A DNA stretch of 24,182 bases from an uncultured Chloroflexota bacterium (lineage in GTDB: Bacteria; Chloroflexota; Dehalococcoidia; CAUJGQ01). The translations under genes and the position numbers were made by a program. This document shows positions 9,853-17,785 of the stretch, one piece after another (position 1 is the first letter of the stretch; every line of letters begins with the position of its first letter). The stretch spans positions 1 through 24,182 of the forward strand of contig CALFMN010000131.1 of the NCBI GenBank assembly GCA_937879875.1. The letters run 5' to 3'. Below the pieces are notes generated by a model, which worked only from the letters and a program-made list of their open reading frames with translations, was not told the origin of the DNA and searched no databases.

Positions 9853-10638
9853 ATGGCAACCTTGCGAGTAGAGATTCAGGGGCGACCGCGTGAGATTACC
9901 CTTACCGCCTTCTTGATCGCTATTGACAATGTGCGACGCATCCTGGCGGACCTCGAGGAAGCTGTCTCGCCAACCAACTCCGCGGCGCTCGAATGGGTCG
10001 TGACCGATCTGCGAATGGGCAGCCTCGCGATCGCGCTGGAGTCGCAACAGACGGGTGACGACACAGACATCGCACCTATCGTTACCCGCGCGTTCGTTGA
10101 TGGTATGGAGATCATCGAAAAGGAGGGTAGAACCCCTCCATATTTCTCCGAACATTCGATGCGTTGTGCACAGCGCGTGGTCAACCTCATAGGCAGGGAT
10201 GGGACTACTGGCTTGGAGGTGGCCGACTTTGACCACGTGGCCCAACTCTCCGCTCAGGCGGCAGCGAGTGTTGGCCAACTTGTAAAGGTTCGCAGCAAGT
10301 CTTTCGGATCGGTAGAAGGTAGATTGGAGACGGTTTCGGTTCATCGTGGCTCGAAGTTCGTCGTTTATCACACTCGTACTGGGAAGGGGATCACCTGTAC
10401 CCTTGCCGAGGATCGGCTGTTAGAGCAAGCAATCGCCGTACTTGGCAAACGTGCAATCGTTATAGGTACCGTTTATGCCAATGCTCGCGGAGAGCCGATG
10501 CGGATTCAAGTACAGAGCCTCCGGCATATCGTTGAAGACAGCGAGCTTCCGCGTATAGAAGATATTGGCGGTAGCGATCCCGGTTTGACTGGCGATCTGA
10601 GCACCGAGGAATACATCCGGAGTGTTCGCGGTGGCTGA
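9853..10638 (+). CDS. Uncharacterised protein paired with a PIN toxin; possible antitoxin
   Basis: I do not recognise this 261-aa protein. It is soluble, with no signal peptide or membrane segment. Residues 1-140 look alpha/beta with long helices (about 18-38, 74-92, 123-140). Residues about 150-226 look like a small beta-barrel domain (GSVEGRLETVSVHRG...VIGTVYANARGEPMRIQV). The tail from about 232 is Gly/Pro-containing and ends in a short amphipathic helix (STEEYIRSVRG), resembling the C-terminal toxin-binding tails of antitoxins. Its stop overlaps the start of a PIN-domain gene. It is much larger than ordinary VapB antitoxins (70-100 aa). Base composition is clearly lower in GC than the neighbours, suggesting transfer. 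GAGAGG lies 8 bases before the ATG. The antitoxin role is inferred from context only. Confidence 0.65.
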   Translation: MATLRVEIQGRPREITLTAFLIAIDNVRRILADLEEAVSPTNSAALEWVVTDLRMGSLAIALESQQTGDDTDIAPIVTRAFVDGMEIIEKEGRTPPYFSEHSMRCAQRVVNLIGRDGTTGLEVADFDHVAQLSAQAAASVGQLVKVRSKSFGSVEGRLETVSVHRGSKFVVYHTRTGKGITCTLAEDRLLEQAIAVLGKRAIVIGTVYANARGEPMRIQVQSLRHIVEDSELPRIEDIGGSDPGLTGDLSTEEYIRSVRGG

Positions 10639-11107
10639 TCAGTATCGGAAGCCGTACTTGGATGCAGACGCAATCATCGCTTGGATCAAAGGAGAGTCGA
10701 GAAACGGTATTCCATGCAAACCCATAGTTGATCACATACTACGAGAAGCAGAGAGAGGTACCTTTCGCATAGGCATGTCAACATTGCTCATAGCGGAGGT
10801 TCACAAGCCCCGGCACTCGAGCTCGCTCAATCCTGTGCAAGACGACTATCTCATTCGCTTCTTTCAGAGATCATTCTTCGACGTGATTGAGGTAGACAGA
10901 GATATAGCCGAAAGTGCGAACCGATTCTGTAGGCAATTTGGCATATATCCCAATGATGCCATCCATCTAGCATCGGCTCTGAGGTTGGATTGCGACGTGC
11001 TACTATCGTGGGATCAGAGATTCACCCGGGTAGCGCATCCGGACATCCGCTGTGAGAATCCTCAGATACGCGGGCAGTTGCCGTTGCTGGAAGGCGAAAG
11101 CGAATAG
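10622..11107 (+). CDS. PIN-domain ribonuclease, VapC-like toxin
   Basis: This protein of up to 161 aa has a PIN-domain layout. Acidic residues are D14 or D16 (YLDADAIIAW), E59 (LLIAEV), D112 in the typical PNDAIHLASA motif, and D131 (LLSWDQRF), spaced as in VapC-type Mg-dependent RNases. The start is GTG at 10622 (17-base overlap with the upstream gene) or GTG at 10631 (8-base overlap, giving MADQYRKPYLDAD); either implies translational coupling. Typical VapC is 125-145 aa, so this is slightly long. G+C is low: rows 10741-10800 and 10861-10920 have 30 and 26 G+C of 60, against 47 of 60 for a clpC row counted the same way. Likely an RNase toxin held by the upstream protein; its RNA target is unknown. 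Confidence 0.85.
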   Translation: MFAVADQYRKPYLDADAIIAWIKGESRNGIPCKPIVDHILREAERGTFRIGMSTLLIAEVHKPRHSSSLNPVQDDYLIRFFQRSFFDVIEVDRDIAESANRFCRQFGIYPNDAIHLASALRLDCDVLLSWDQRFTRVAHPDIRCENPQIRGQLPLLEGESE

Positions 11108-11167
11108 CCACCGCGGTCTCAAGGAGCCTGCATCAGTTGGATCTGATTTCATGGCCGCTGTCTATTC

Positions 11168-11188
11168 GAGGCACATATGCTGTGCCTC
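11168..11188. terminator. Stem-loop between convergent PIN gene and rodA
   Basis: GAGGCACA (11168-11175) and TGTGCCTC (11181-11188) form a perfect 8-bp stem with a 5-base loop. It overlaps the rodA stop codon (11187-11189, minus strand) and lies 60 bases after the PIN gene stop. A bidirectional terminator for the convergent genes is plausible, but neither side has a T-tract. Confidence 0.45.
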
Positions 11189-12302
11189 ACATGCGGAACG
11201 GCGTGGCTCTGCGTCTGACGGCGATGCTTTGTAAGATGCCGACCGCCACGAACATCGTCAGCAGCGAGCTGCCGCCCTGGCTGATGAAGGGCAGCGGAAT
11301 GCCCGTTACCGGAAACAGCCGCACGTTCACGCCGATGTTGATGAAGGTCTGCACCACGATCATGATCACGATGCCCGTGGCGATGTAGCGGCCGAAGTCG
11401 TCGGGCGAGCGGCTGGCCGTGCGCAGCCCGCGGAACAGCAGCACCACAAAGAGAAAGAACAGCACCATCGCGCCGATGAAGCCCAGCTCTTCGCCCAGCA
11501 CACTGAACACGTAGTCCGTGGTCTGCGTGCGCAGGTAGGCGAGCTGCGTCTGCGGCCCGTGGGTAAAACCCTTACCCCACAGACCGCCCGAGCCGATGCT
11601 TACTTCAGATTGCAGAATGTTGTAGCCGGCGCCCAGCGGGTCTTTGGCTGGATCGATGAAGCTTTGGAAGCGGTCCTTCTGATAGCCGGAGAGGCCGATC
11701 AGCACTGTGAACGGGATCGCCGCCACGCAGGCGCCCAGAAACGTCAGCAGATGCTTCATGCGGGCGCCGGCGACGTAGATCATGCCCAGCCAGACGGCGA
11801 GGAAGACGACCGCCGTGCCGAGGTCCGGCTCGATGAAGACCAGGCCCGCGGGCAGCGCAGCGAGGCCGAGCGTGATCAGGAAGCCGCGCGCCGTGCGCAC
11901 GCGGCGGTGATCGTCGGCCAGATACTTCGCCAGAAACACGATCGTCACCAGCTTGGCCAGCTCGGAGGGCTGCAGTTGCAGCACCGGCGTGGGGAACCAA
12001 CGCCGTGAGCCGAACTCTTTGTGTCCGATCACCAGCACCGCCATCAGCGCCAGCACAGAGATCGTGTACAGCGCCGGCGCGAGCGCGTCCCAGACGCGGT
12101 AATCGAGCTGCGTGAGCAGCAGCATCAGCAGCAGACCGAACGCGGCGAAGGCGGCCTGCTTCACGACAACGTGCGTGATCGCCGCGTGGCCGGAGCCGTA
12201 GCGCGCCAGCGAGCCGGAGTAGATCAGCGCCAGCCCGTAACCGACGAGCAGCAGGCAGGCGAGCAGCATCAGAAAGTCGAAGCGGCGCAGATCGCGAACC
12301 AC
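11187..12302 (-). CDS. rodA: Rod-shape SEDS glycosyltransferase RodA
   Basis: This 371-aa integral membrane protein has about ten hydrophobic segments and the SEDS-family signatures QPSELAK, EPDLGTA (the family's essential-Asp region) and the C-terminal PFISQGGSSLL loop. RodA polymerises lipid II into glycan strands for side-wall growth, together with PBP2. The neighbour gene, mrdA, encodes that partner, which favours RodA over FtsW. The GTG start lies three bases after the mrdA TAA stop. It is the last gene of the minus-strand mre-mrd operon. The length is typical. Confidence 0.95.
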   Translation of the reverse strand: MVRDLRRFDFLMLLACLLLVGYGLALIYSGSLARYGSGHAAITHVVVKQAAFAAFGLLLMLLLTQLDYRVWDALAPALYTISVLALMAVLVIGHKEFGSRRWFPTPVLQLQPSELAKLVTIVFLAKYLADDHRRVRTARGFLITLGLAALPAGLVFIEPDLGTAVVFLAVWLGMIYVAGARMKHLLTFLGACVAAIPFTVLIGLSGYQKDRFQSFIDPAKDPLGAGYNILQSEVSIGSGGLWGKGFTHGPQTQLAYLRTQTTDYVFSVLGEELGFIGAMVLFFLFVVLLFRGLRTASRSPDDFGRYIATGIVIMIVVQTFINIGVNVRLFPVTGIPLPFISQGGSSLLTMFVAVGILQSIAVRRRATPFRM

Positions 12303-12305
12303 GGC

Positions 12306-14327
12306 TTAGCCTCCCGCCGGTGTCGTGGATGCAGGCGTCGGGCTCGCTCCAGGGTTCGGATTGCCCTTCTTGTACTGGTTGAAGTAGTAGTCCCAGATCT
12401 TCTTTGCCGTGGGCGCAGCCGTGGCCGCGCCGCCGCCCTTGTCGTGGAAGACGACGAGTGCTACCTGCGGGTTGTCGTACGGCGCGAAGGAGATGAACCA
12501 GCCGTGTTCGTTGTAGGTGCCGTTCTGCAGCGGGTTCAGGTTCTCGGAGTCGCCCGTCGGCTTGGCGATCGCGGCGCCGAACTCGGCCGTGCCGGTCTTG
12601 CCGGCGATATGCTGGCCTGGCAGGAAGGCCGTGGCGGCGCTGCCGCCCTCGACCGCCATCGTCATGCCCTGGCGGATGATCGCTAAATTCGCGTCGCTGA
12701 CGTCGAGGTGCTTGACGACCTGCTTCTGCGGCGGCACGACAACGTTGCCGCTGGCGTCGTCGACCTCGCGCACAAGGTGCGGCCGCAGCAGATCGCCGCC
12801 GTTGGCGATCGCCGCCGCCACGCGCACCATCTGGATCGGCGTCGCCGTGTCGTAGCCCTGGCCGATGCCCATGAAGTAGGTGTCGCCGATGTACCAGTGA
12901 GCCGGGCTGCCGTCCGCATTCTTCAGATTTTTCGCCGCCCAGGTCGTATCGGGGATCAGCCCCGAGACTTCGTTCGGCAGATCGATGCCGGTAGCCGTGT
13001 CGAGCCCAAACTCGCGCGCCCAGTAGGCGATGCGGTCGGCGGTGAGGCCCCTGGCGAGGCCGCCACCCGGCAGAAATGGACAGCCGCCTGACAGACAGTA
13101 GAAGTAAATGTCGGAGGACATGGCCAGGCCATGAAGGAAGTCGAGCTTGCCCAGGTCGGCCCAATCGTAGACATACGCGGGATTCGCCGGATCGCCGGTG
13201 ACGTTGAAGGCGCCGTGGCTGATCAGCGTGGTATTGGTGGTGGCAATGCCCTCTTGCAGGGCACCGGAGCCGACGATCACTTTGAACGTACTGCCCGGCG
13301 GGTAGGCGTCCTGGATCGCGTGGTCGGTAAGCGGCTTGCCGGTGGCGTTCAGCAGCGCGTCGAAGTCCTTCTGCGAGATGCCGCTGGCGAACTTGCTCAC
13401 GTCGTAGTTCGGCAACGAGGCGTAGGCCAGGATCTCGCCGGTGTGCACGTCCATCATGATCGCCACGCCGAGGTCAGAGCCGGTCTGGTTCAGCGACTGC
13501 TGCAAAATGTCGGTCACGTGCTGCTGCAGGTCGAGGTCGATCGACAGCACGAGGCTGTTGCCCGGCTTCGGCGGGTCTTCGCCGAGCTGCTGCAGCTCGC
13601 GGCCGGTGGCGTCGACCTCGATCTGCTGCTTGCCCGGCGTGCCGCGCAGCTGATCCTCGTAGGTGTATTCCAGCCCGGTTTGGCCGACCTTGTCGTCCTG
13701 CTGGTAGCCGCGCGCCTCGTAGTCGCTGAGATTGTCCGGGTTGATCGGGCCGACGTAGCCGTAGATATGCGACATCAGCACCGGGTCGCTGTACTGGCGC
13801 ACCGTGTCGTAGCGAATGTCCACGCCGGGCAGGGTGTGGCGCAGCTCGGCCAGCGTCAGCACCGTGTTCTGGTTGAGCTGTTCCTTGATCGCCACCGGCG
13901 TGAACGGGTCGTTGCGCTTGAGCGAGTCGGCTACCTTCTGCTGGATCTGGTCGGGCGGCACGCCGATCACGTTGCTGAGCTGGAAATAGACGTCGTTCTC
14001 CTGGCCCTTCGGCAGGTCGGCCGGCACGATCACCGCGGTGTACGAGGCGACGTTGCGCACGAGCGGATTGTGGTTGCGGTCGTAGAGCAGGCCGCGCGGC
14101 GGCGGCACGGTCACCAGGCGCAGGCGGTTGCTCTCGGCCTTGAGCTGGTAGCGGCCGCCGCTCCAGATCTGGAAGCGCAGCAGTTGCAATGAGAGGGCGC
14201 AGAAGAGCAGCACCACGGCCAGCCGCACGACGATCAACCGCCGGCTGCTGGTCCTGCTCGCGTCTTCCTCCGTGTGTGTACGGCGCGGCTGCGAACGCCA
14301 GCGCCGTTCCCGGCTGAACAGTCCCAT
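12306..14327 (-). CDS. mrdA: Penicillin-binding protein 2 (transpeptidase)
   Basis: This 673-aa class B PBP has a cytoplasmic basic N-terminus, one membrane anchor (about residues 31-50), a PBP dimerisation/pedestal domain (about 70-250) and a transpeptidase domain with active-site STFK (Ser346, Lys349), SSD at 404-406 in the SxN position, and KTGT at 577-580. It cross-links peptidoglycan outside the membrane and works with RodA, encoded immediately downstream. The last 20 residues are Pro/Thr/Ser-rich low complexity. Normal class B PBP2 length is 600-700 aa. The gap from mreD is 65 bases. A divergent SxN motif (SSD or SAD) is common in PBP2. Confidence 0.95.
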   Translation of the reverse strand: MGLFSRERRWRSQPRRTHTEEDASRTSSRRLIVVRLAVVLLFCALSLQLLRFQIWSGGRYQLKAESNRLRLVTVPPPRGLLYDRNHNPLVRNVASYTAVIVPADLPKGQENDVYFQLSNVIGVPPDQIQQKVADSLKRNDPFTPVAIKEQLNQNTVLTLAELRHTLPGVDIRYDTVRQYSDPVLMSHIYGYVGPINPDNLSDYEARGYQQDDKVGQTGLEYTYEDQLRGTPGKQQIEVDATGRELQQLGEDPPKPGNSLVLSIDLDLQQHVTDILQQSLNQTGSDLGVAIMMDVHTGEILAYASLPNYDVSKFASGISQKDFDALLNATGKPLTDHAIQDAYPPGSTFKVIVGSGALQEGIATTNTTLISHGAFNVTGDPANPAYVYDWADLGKLDFLHGLAMSSDIYFYCLSGGCPFLPGGGLARGLTADRIAYWAREFGLDTATGIDLPNEVSGLIPDTTWAAKNLKNADGSPAHWYIGDTYFMGIGQGYDTATPIQMVRVAAAIANGGDLLRPHLVREVDDASGNVVVPPQKQVVKHLDVSDANLAIIRQGMTMAVEGGSAATAFLPGQHIAGKTGTAEFGAAIAKPTGDSENLNPLQNGTYNEHGWFISFAPYDNPQVALVVFHDKGGGAATAAPTAKKIWDYYFNQYKKGNPNPGASPTPASTTPAGG

Positions 14328-14392
14328 CGCTTCCCCACCCCACGTCTCGCCCGTTCGTTCGCTTCATTGGAGCTGCTGAGGAGCTGCCGACG

Positions 14393-14899
14393 CTAGATGC
14401 GCCGAAAGCTGCCCGCCCGCGCCCGCCGCCCGAACGCCAGCCGCAGCGGCCAGAACCACAGTACCGCGGTGATCAGATCGAGCGCCGCGGCGCGGGGCGC
14501 AACCAGCACGAGGTTCAGGGGCGGTCCCAGCCCTTCGCCGCCAGCAAGTGAAGCGCCCGCGTGGATGAACGTATACAGAATACTGCAAATCCCCGTGATG
14601 GCGATCGCCGCGAGGAAGCGGCCGCGCGCCGGGCTCGCCTCCACGACCGCCGCCAGCGCCGCCACCGGCAGCAGCGCCAGCAGCGAGGCGCCCAGCGGCT
14701 CGCCGCCGGCCAGGCCGATCACGAGGCCGGCGATGGGGATCAGCGCCATCGTCTCCTGCCGGCCGCGAATCACGCCCCAGCAGCAGAGCCAGATCACGAT
14801 CAGATCGGGATGCACGCCGAAGAACGAGAACGAGGGCGCAGCGCCGATCTGCAACAGCGCGATGAGCAGCGTCAGCGGCACCGACGCGTACCAGATCAC
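14393..14899 (-). CDS. mreD: Rod shape-determining protein MreD
   Basis: This 168-aa, strongly hydrophobic protein has about five membrane segments (for example VPLTLLIALLQIG, LIVIWLCCWGVI, ALIPIAGLVIGLAG, LDLITAVLWFWPLRLAFG). Position between mreC and mrdA, size and topology identify it as MreD, the least conserved member of the elongasome. It starts with GTG at 14899-14897, overlapping the mreC TGA by the 4-base GTGA pattern, so its translation is coupled to mreC. The open frame extends far upstream in this phase, antisense-free but within mreC, and that extension is not coding. Confidence 0.88.
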   Translation of the reverse strand: MIWYASVPLTLLIALLQIGAAPSFSFFGVHPDLIVIWLCCWGVIRGRQETMALIPIAGLVIGLAGGEPLGASLLALLPVAALAAVVEASPARGRFLAAIAITGICSILYTFIHAGASLAGGEGLGPPLNLVLVAPRAAALDLITAVLWFWPLRLAFGRRARAGSFRRI

Positions 14900-15726
14900 T
14901 GGCCCGCATCCACGCGCGACGGCACGAAGCTCGTCATCACCAGCACGTTCTCCAACGTCGTGGGCCGCACGGCCGGCTCGACCTCGATCTTCTCCTGCAC
15001 GTCCAGCGGCTTGCCTTCGACTTTCGTTACGCGGCCGATCAGCAGTCCCTTGGGATAGTTGCCGCCGAGCCCCGAGCTGACCACCGTGTCGTCCGGCTTC
15101 ACGTCGGTGCCCTCGGCCACGAACTGCAACTGCAGCTTGTGACCGAGCTGGCCGGTGATCGTGCCCATCGCCCGCGTCTCCTGCACCATGCCGTTCACGT
15201 CGCTGTCCGGGTCGGTGATCAGCCGCACCCAGGCGGAGCCGGCGAGGGCGCGATAGACGGTACCGATCAGGGCGCCGTCTTTGCCGACGACGACCATACC
15301 CGTGCGTACGCCGTCGTTCGTGCCCTTGTCGATCAGCACGGCGTCGCGCACGTTGCTCGGGTCGCGCGCGATCACGCTGGCGAGGGCGAAGTCCTGGTTG
15401 GGGAAGAGCTGCGTAGCTCCGTTCAGGTCGTTGACCTGCTGCTGCTGGGCCTGCTGCTCGCGCAACTGGTTGAGCTGCGTGCTGAGCCGCTGGTTCTCGT
15501 CGTGCAGATCCTGATTCTCTTTGCGCAGTGAGCCGTAGTCGCCCACGTTGGTGACGAAGTCGGCTACCGGCGCGGTTACGGCATGGATGCCGCCCGCGAG
15601 CGGATCGAGCACGCGGGCGGCCACGCTCACCACCGGATTCGCCGCGCCGACACGAGATAAACCCAGCGCCGCCAGCGCAAGCAACAGCATCGAGAGCGTC
15701 CAGGTGAGCGGCCGTGAGAGCGACAT
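14896..15726 (-). CDS. mreC: Rod shape-determining protein MreC
   Basis: With the start at 15726 this is a 276-aa protein with an N-terminal membrane anchor (about 7-25), a coiled coil (about 66-97, rich in Leu/Glu/Gln), and the two beta-barrel subdomains of extracellular MreC (for example TNDGVRTGMVVV and GLGGNYPKGLLIGRV). MreC is a scaffold linking MreB and PBP2. An ATG 29 codons upstream (15813) is also in frame, but the extension would run through two palindromes and adds a polar stretch before the anchor, so the internal ATG is preferred. Neither start has a good ribosome site, which leaves the choice open. Confidence 0.9.
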   Translation of the reverse strand: MSLSRPLTWTLSMLLLALAALGLSRVGAANPVVSVAARVLDPLAGGIHAVTAPVADFVTNVGDYGSLRKENQDLHDENQRLSTQLNQLREQQAQQQQVNDLNGATQLFPNQDFALASVIARDPSNVRDAVLIDKGTNDGVRTGMVVVGKDGALIGTVYRALAGSAWVRLITDPDSDVNGMVQETRAMGTITGQLGHKLQLQFVAEGTDVKPDDTVVSSGLGGNYPKGLLIGRVTKVEGKPLDVQEKIEVEPAVRPTTLENVLVMTSFVPSRVDAGQ

Positions 15727-15773
15727 CAGGCCCGGCCCACACGGTGAGGCGCTGATCTGCGCCTCGCGGGTCC

Positions 15774-15809
15774 ACCGAATTTCGGTAGGGGTCGTTCGTG
15801 AACGACCCC
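15774..15809. promoter_or_regulatory. Two abutting palindromes between mreB and mreC
   Basis: ACCGAA-T-TTCGGT (15774-15786) is followed after one base by GGGGTCGTTC-GT-GAACGACCCC (15788-15809), with perfect 6-bp and 10-bp arms. They sit in the 160-base gap between the mreB stop and the chosen mreC start. Possible roles are an operator for an internal promoter, an RNA processing site or an attenuating hairpin that sets the MreB:MreC ratio. No T-tract is present on the minus strand. Confidence 0.55.
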
Positions 15810-15886
15810 ACATGACACATGATGCGCCAGCCGCGATCGACAGGGCAGCGCGTTTTCACTTGGCCGGGAAGGCACGTAAACCCTCC

Positions 15887-16951
15887 TCATCGCGGCGGCC
15901 TCCGCTGCGCCAGCCGCGCCTGCACCTTCGCCAGCATCGCCGTCTCTTCGAGCACGTCGCCCGTGCCGCGCACCACGCAGGTGAGCGGATCTTCCGCGAC
16001 ATAAACCGGGAAGCGCGTCTCCTGCGACAGGCGCCGGTCGAGGCCGCGCAGCAGGGCGCCGCCGCCGGCCAGCGCGATACCGTGCGCCATCAGGTCCGCG
16101 ATCAGCTCGGGCGGCGTGATCTCGATCGTCGAGCGCACCGCGTCCACGATCGCGTTGATCGAGCCAGAGAGTGCGTCGCGGATCTCGACGCTGCTCACAT
16201 CGACGGACTTGGGCAGGCCGGTGGCCAGGTCACGGCCGCGGATCTGCACCTGCACCTCGGGCTCAAGCGGGTAGGCGGAACCGGCTTGAACCTTGATGTC
16301 TTCGGCCGTGCGCTCGCCGATCAGCAGGTTATGCACCTGGCGGGCGTAGGCGATGATGTCCTGATCCATCTCGTCGCCCGCGGTGCGAATCGAGGTGCTG
16401 ACGACGATGCCGCCCAGGGCGATCACCGCGACCTCCGTGGTGCCGCCGCCGATGTCGACGATCATGGTGCCGCTGGCCTCCATGATCGGCAAACCGGCGC
16501 CGATCGCCGCGGCCATCGGCTCCTCGATCAGATAGGCCGCGCGGGCGCCCGCGTTCAAGGCAGCATCATGCACGGCGCGCTTCTCGACCTCGGTCACGCC
16601 GCTGGGAATGCCGACGACCACGCGCGGGCGGGGGAAGCCGAAGCCGAAGCGCTCATGCACGGAGCGGATGAAGTGCTGCAGCATCTTCTCCGTGACCTCG
16701 AAGTCCGAGATCACGCCGTCCTTGAGCGGCCGCACGGCGACGATGTTGGCGGGCGTGCGGCCGACCATGCGCTTCGCCTCGGCGCCGATCGCCAGAATCC
16801 GCTTCGTGCCCCGGTCGATGGCCACGACCGACGGTTCGTCGATGACGATTCCTTTCCCCTTCACCATCACGAGCGTGTTTGCAGTACCCAGGTCGATGCC
16901 GACATCGTGCGAGAACAGCCCGAAGAGCGTCGACAGGGGGTTAAAAGCCAA
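15887..16951 (-). CDS. mreB: Rod shape-determining protein MreB (actin homolog)
   Basis: This 354-aa actin-fold ATPase has phosphate-1 motif DVGIDLGTANT near the N-terminus, phosphate-2 motif VDIGGGTTEVA and adenosine motif GIALAGGGALLRG. It forms membrane-associated filaments that direct the elongasome encoded downstream (mreC, mreD, mrdA, rodA). The TTG at 16951 is chosen: it gives the family-typical short N-terminus before HDVGIDLGTANT, an AGGGAG lies about 10 bases upstream, and the upstream in-frame extension of 36 codons is Pro/Ala/Arg-rich and unlike MreB. It is the first gene of a five-gene minus-strand operon. Confidence 0.95.
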   Translation of the reverse strand: MAFNPLSTLFGLFSHDVGIDLGTANTLVMVKGKGIVIDEPSVVAIDRGTKRILAIGAEAKRMVGRTPANIVAVRPLKDGVISDFEVTEKMLQHFIRSVHERFGFGFPRPRVVVGIPSGVTEVEKRAVHDAALNAGARAAYLIEEPMAAAIGAGLPIMEASGTMIVDIGGGTTEVAVIALGGIVVSTSIRTAGDEMDQDIIAYARQVHNLLIGERTAEDIKVQAGSAYPLEPEVQVQIRGRDLATGLPKSVDVSSVEIRDALSGSINAIVDAVRSTIEITPPELIADLMAHGIALAGGGALLRGLDRRLSQETRFPVYVAEDPLTCVVRGTGDVLEETAMLAKVQARLAQRRPPR

Positions 16952-17022
16952 TGGCGTGCGACTCCCTTCGCCAGCCGCGCCAGAGCACGGCAAAGCCGGC
17001 CGCCGCGGCGCACGGCCTATCG

Positions 17023-17028
17023 AGTATA
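17023..17028 (-). promoter_or_regulatory. Candidate -10 box for the mre operon
   Basis: On the minus strand TATACT occupies 17028-17023, 71 bases upstream of the mreB TTG. No clear -35 is seen at 16-18 bases. It is the best -10 candidate in the 239-base gap upstream of mreB. Confidence 0.35.
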
Positions 17029-17137
17029 TCGCAGCCGGATCGGCCGGAGAAGGCCGCACGAAACGGTCTGATTTTGTGCTTCGATCGAGTAATCAACTCA
17101 ACCGAAGCGACAACTGGTCACGACCGGGCAATGGGGC

Positions 17138-17152
17138 GTGTCACTTTCAGCG
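17138..17152 (+). repeat. 15-bp direct repeat, copy 1
   Basis: GTGTCACTTTCAGCG occurs here and again at 17633-17647 in the same orientation, bracketing the VOC-family gene. This copy merges with a 10-bp palindrome TCAGCGCTGA (17147-17156). Confidence 0.75.
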
Positions 17153-17190
17153 CTGAGAGGCACCGCGGGCCGTCGCAATGCGTCGCTGGC

Positions 17191-17583
17191 TCAGGACAGC
17201 GCCTGCGCAAGCTCCCAGATATGACCGTCAGGATCTGTGAAGCTGGCCGTGCGCACACCCCATTCCCGATCCATCGGACCGTTGAGCAGGGTCACTCCGT
17301 GGCTCGCCAGCTCCGCACAGGCCGTATCTACGCCAACCACCCAGATCGTGAGCTGGAAGCTCGCCCCGGCCGCGCGACTGGCGACAACCGCAGGCGCGAT
17401 CAACGCGTCGGCCGCGGGCAGCTTCAGCAGGTTGATGAGCAGGTTCTCAAACCTGAATACCGCGGAGTTTTCGTCTTCGTGGATGACAGGAAGGTTGAAA
17501 GTGTCCTGGTAAAACACCTTCGAGCGCTGCGGATCCGCTACGAACAAGGTAATGGCACCGATGCTGTCCAGCGACGCGCTCAC
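17191..17583 (-). CDS. VOC-family (glyoxalase/bleomycin-resistance-like) protein
   Basis: From the GTG at 17583 this is a 130-aa protein with two beta-alpha-beta-beta-beta units: a first half beginning ITLFVADPQRSKVFYQDTF, the standard glyoxalase opening, and a second half ending SFTDPDGHIWELAQ, the standard DPdGn.wEl ending with the metal-ligand Glu. VOC proteins include glyoxalases, dioxygenases and antibiotic-binding proteins, and this one cannot be assigned a substrate. The GTG is preferred over an ATG 12 codons upstream because AGAGGGG lies just upstream of it and the fold begins right after. A 15-bp direct repeat occurs on either side of the gene. It is on the same strand as the methyltransferase, 202 bases downstream of it. 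Confidence 0.85.
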   Translation of the reverse strand: MSASLDSIGAITLFVADPQRSKVFYQDTFNLPVIHEDENSAVFRFENLLINLLKLPAADALIAPAVVASRAAGASFQLTIWVVGVDTACAELASHGVTLLNGPMDREWGVRTASFTDPDGHIWELAQALS

Positions 17584-17632
17584 TGCACCCCTCTTTCTGC
17601 TCCCCACATACATGGCCAAAGGCCGGTACTGT

Positions 17633-17647
17633 GTGTCACTTTCAGCG
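17633..17647 (+). repeat. 15-bp direct repeat, copy 2
   Basis: Second exact copy of GTGTCACTTTCAGCG, about 50 bases upstream of the VOC gene start. Related TGTCA-containing sequence follows at about 17680-17695. Such TGTCA-type repeats resemble insertion sequence ends, but no transposase is present here. Confidence 0.75.
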
Positions 17648-17785
17648 GTACGTGGTGGGGAATCCTCAGTGGCATGTGGCGTAGTGTCAGCTACTGCGCG
17701 AGCGGTCCAGACGTTCAGCGCCGGGCGCTTCCCCAGCTCACGTCTCGACGGCGCTGTGAGGAGTTGGGCAACAGCCCTGCGTCGC

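Noticed and set aside
8659..10371. 570-codon minus-strand frame opposite radA and the 261-aa gene
   Set aside because: It is a mirror frame of the strongly supported radA coding sequence, with a low-complexity composition and no motif.
11605..13164. 519-codon frame in another phase of rodA/mrdA
   Set aside because: It crosses the rodA-mrdA junction and its Arg/Gly/Ala-rich sequence is an off-frame reading of the true genes.
15548..17071. 507-codon plus-strand frame opposite mreC and mreB
   Set aside because: mreB and mreC have clear family motifs on the minus strand, and this frame has none.
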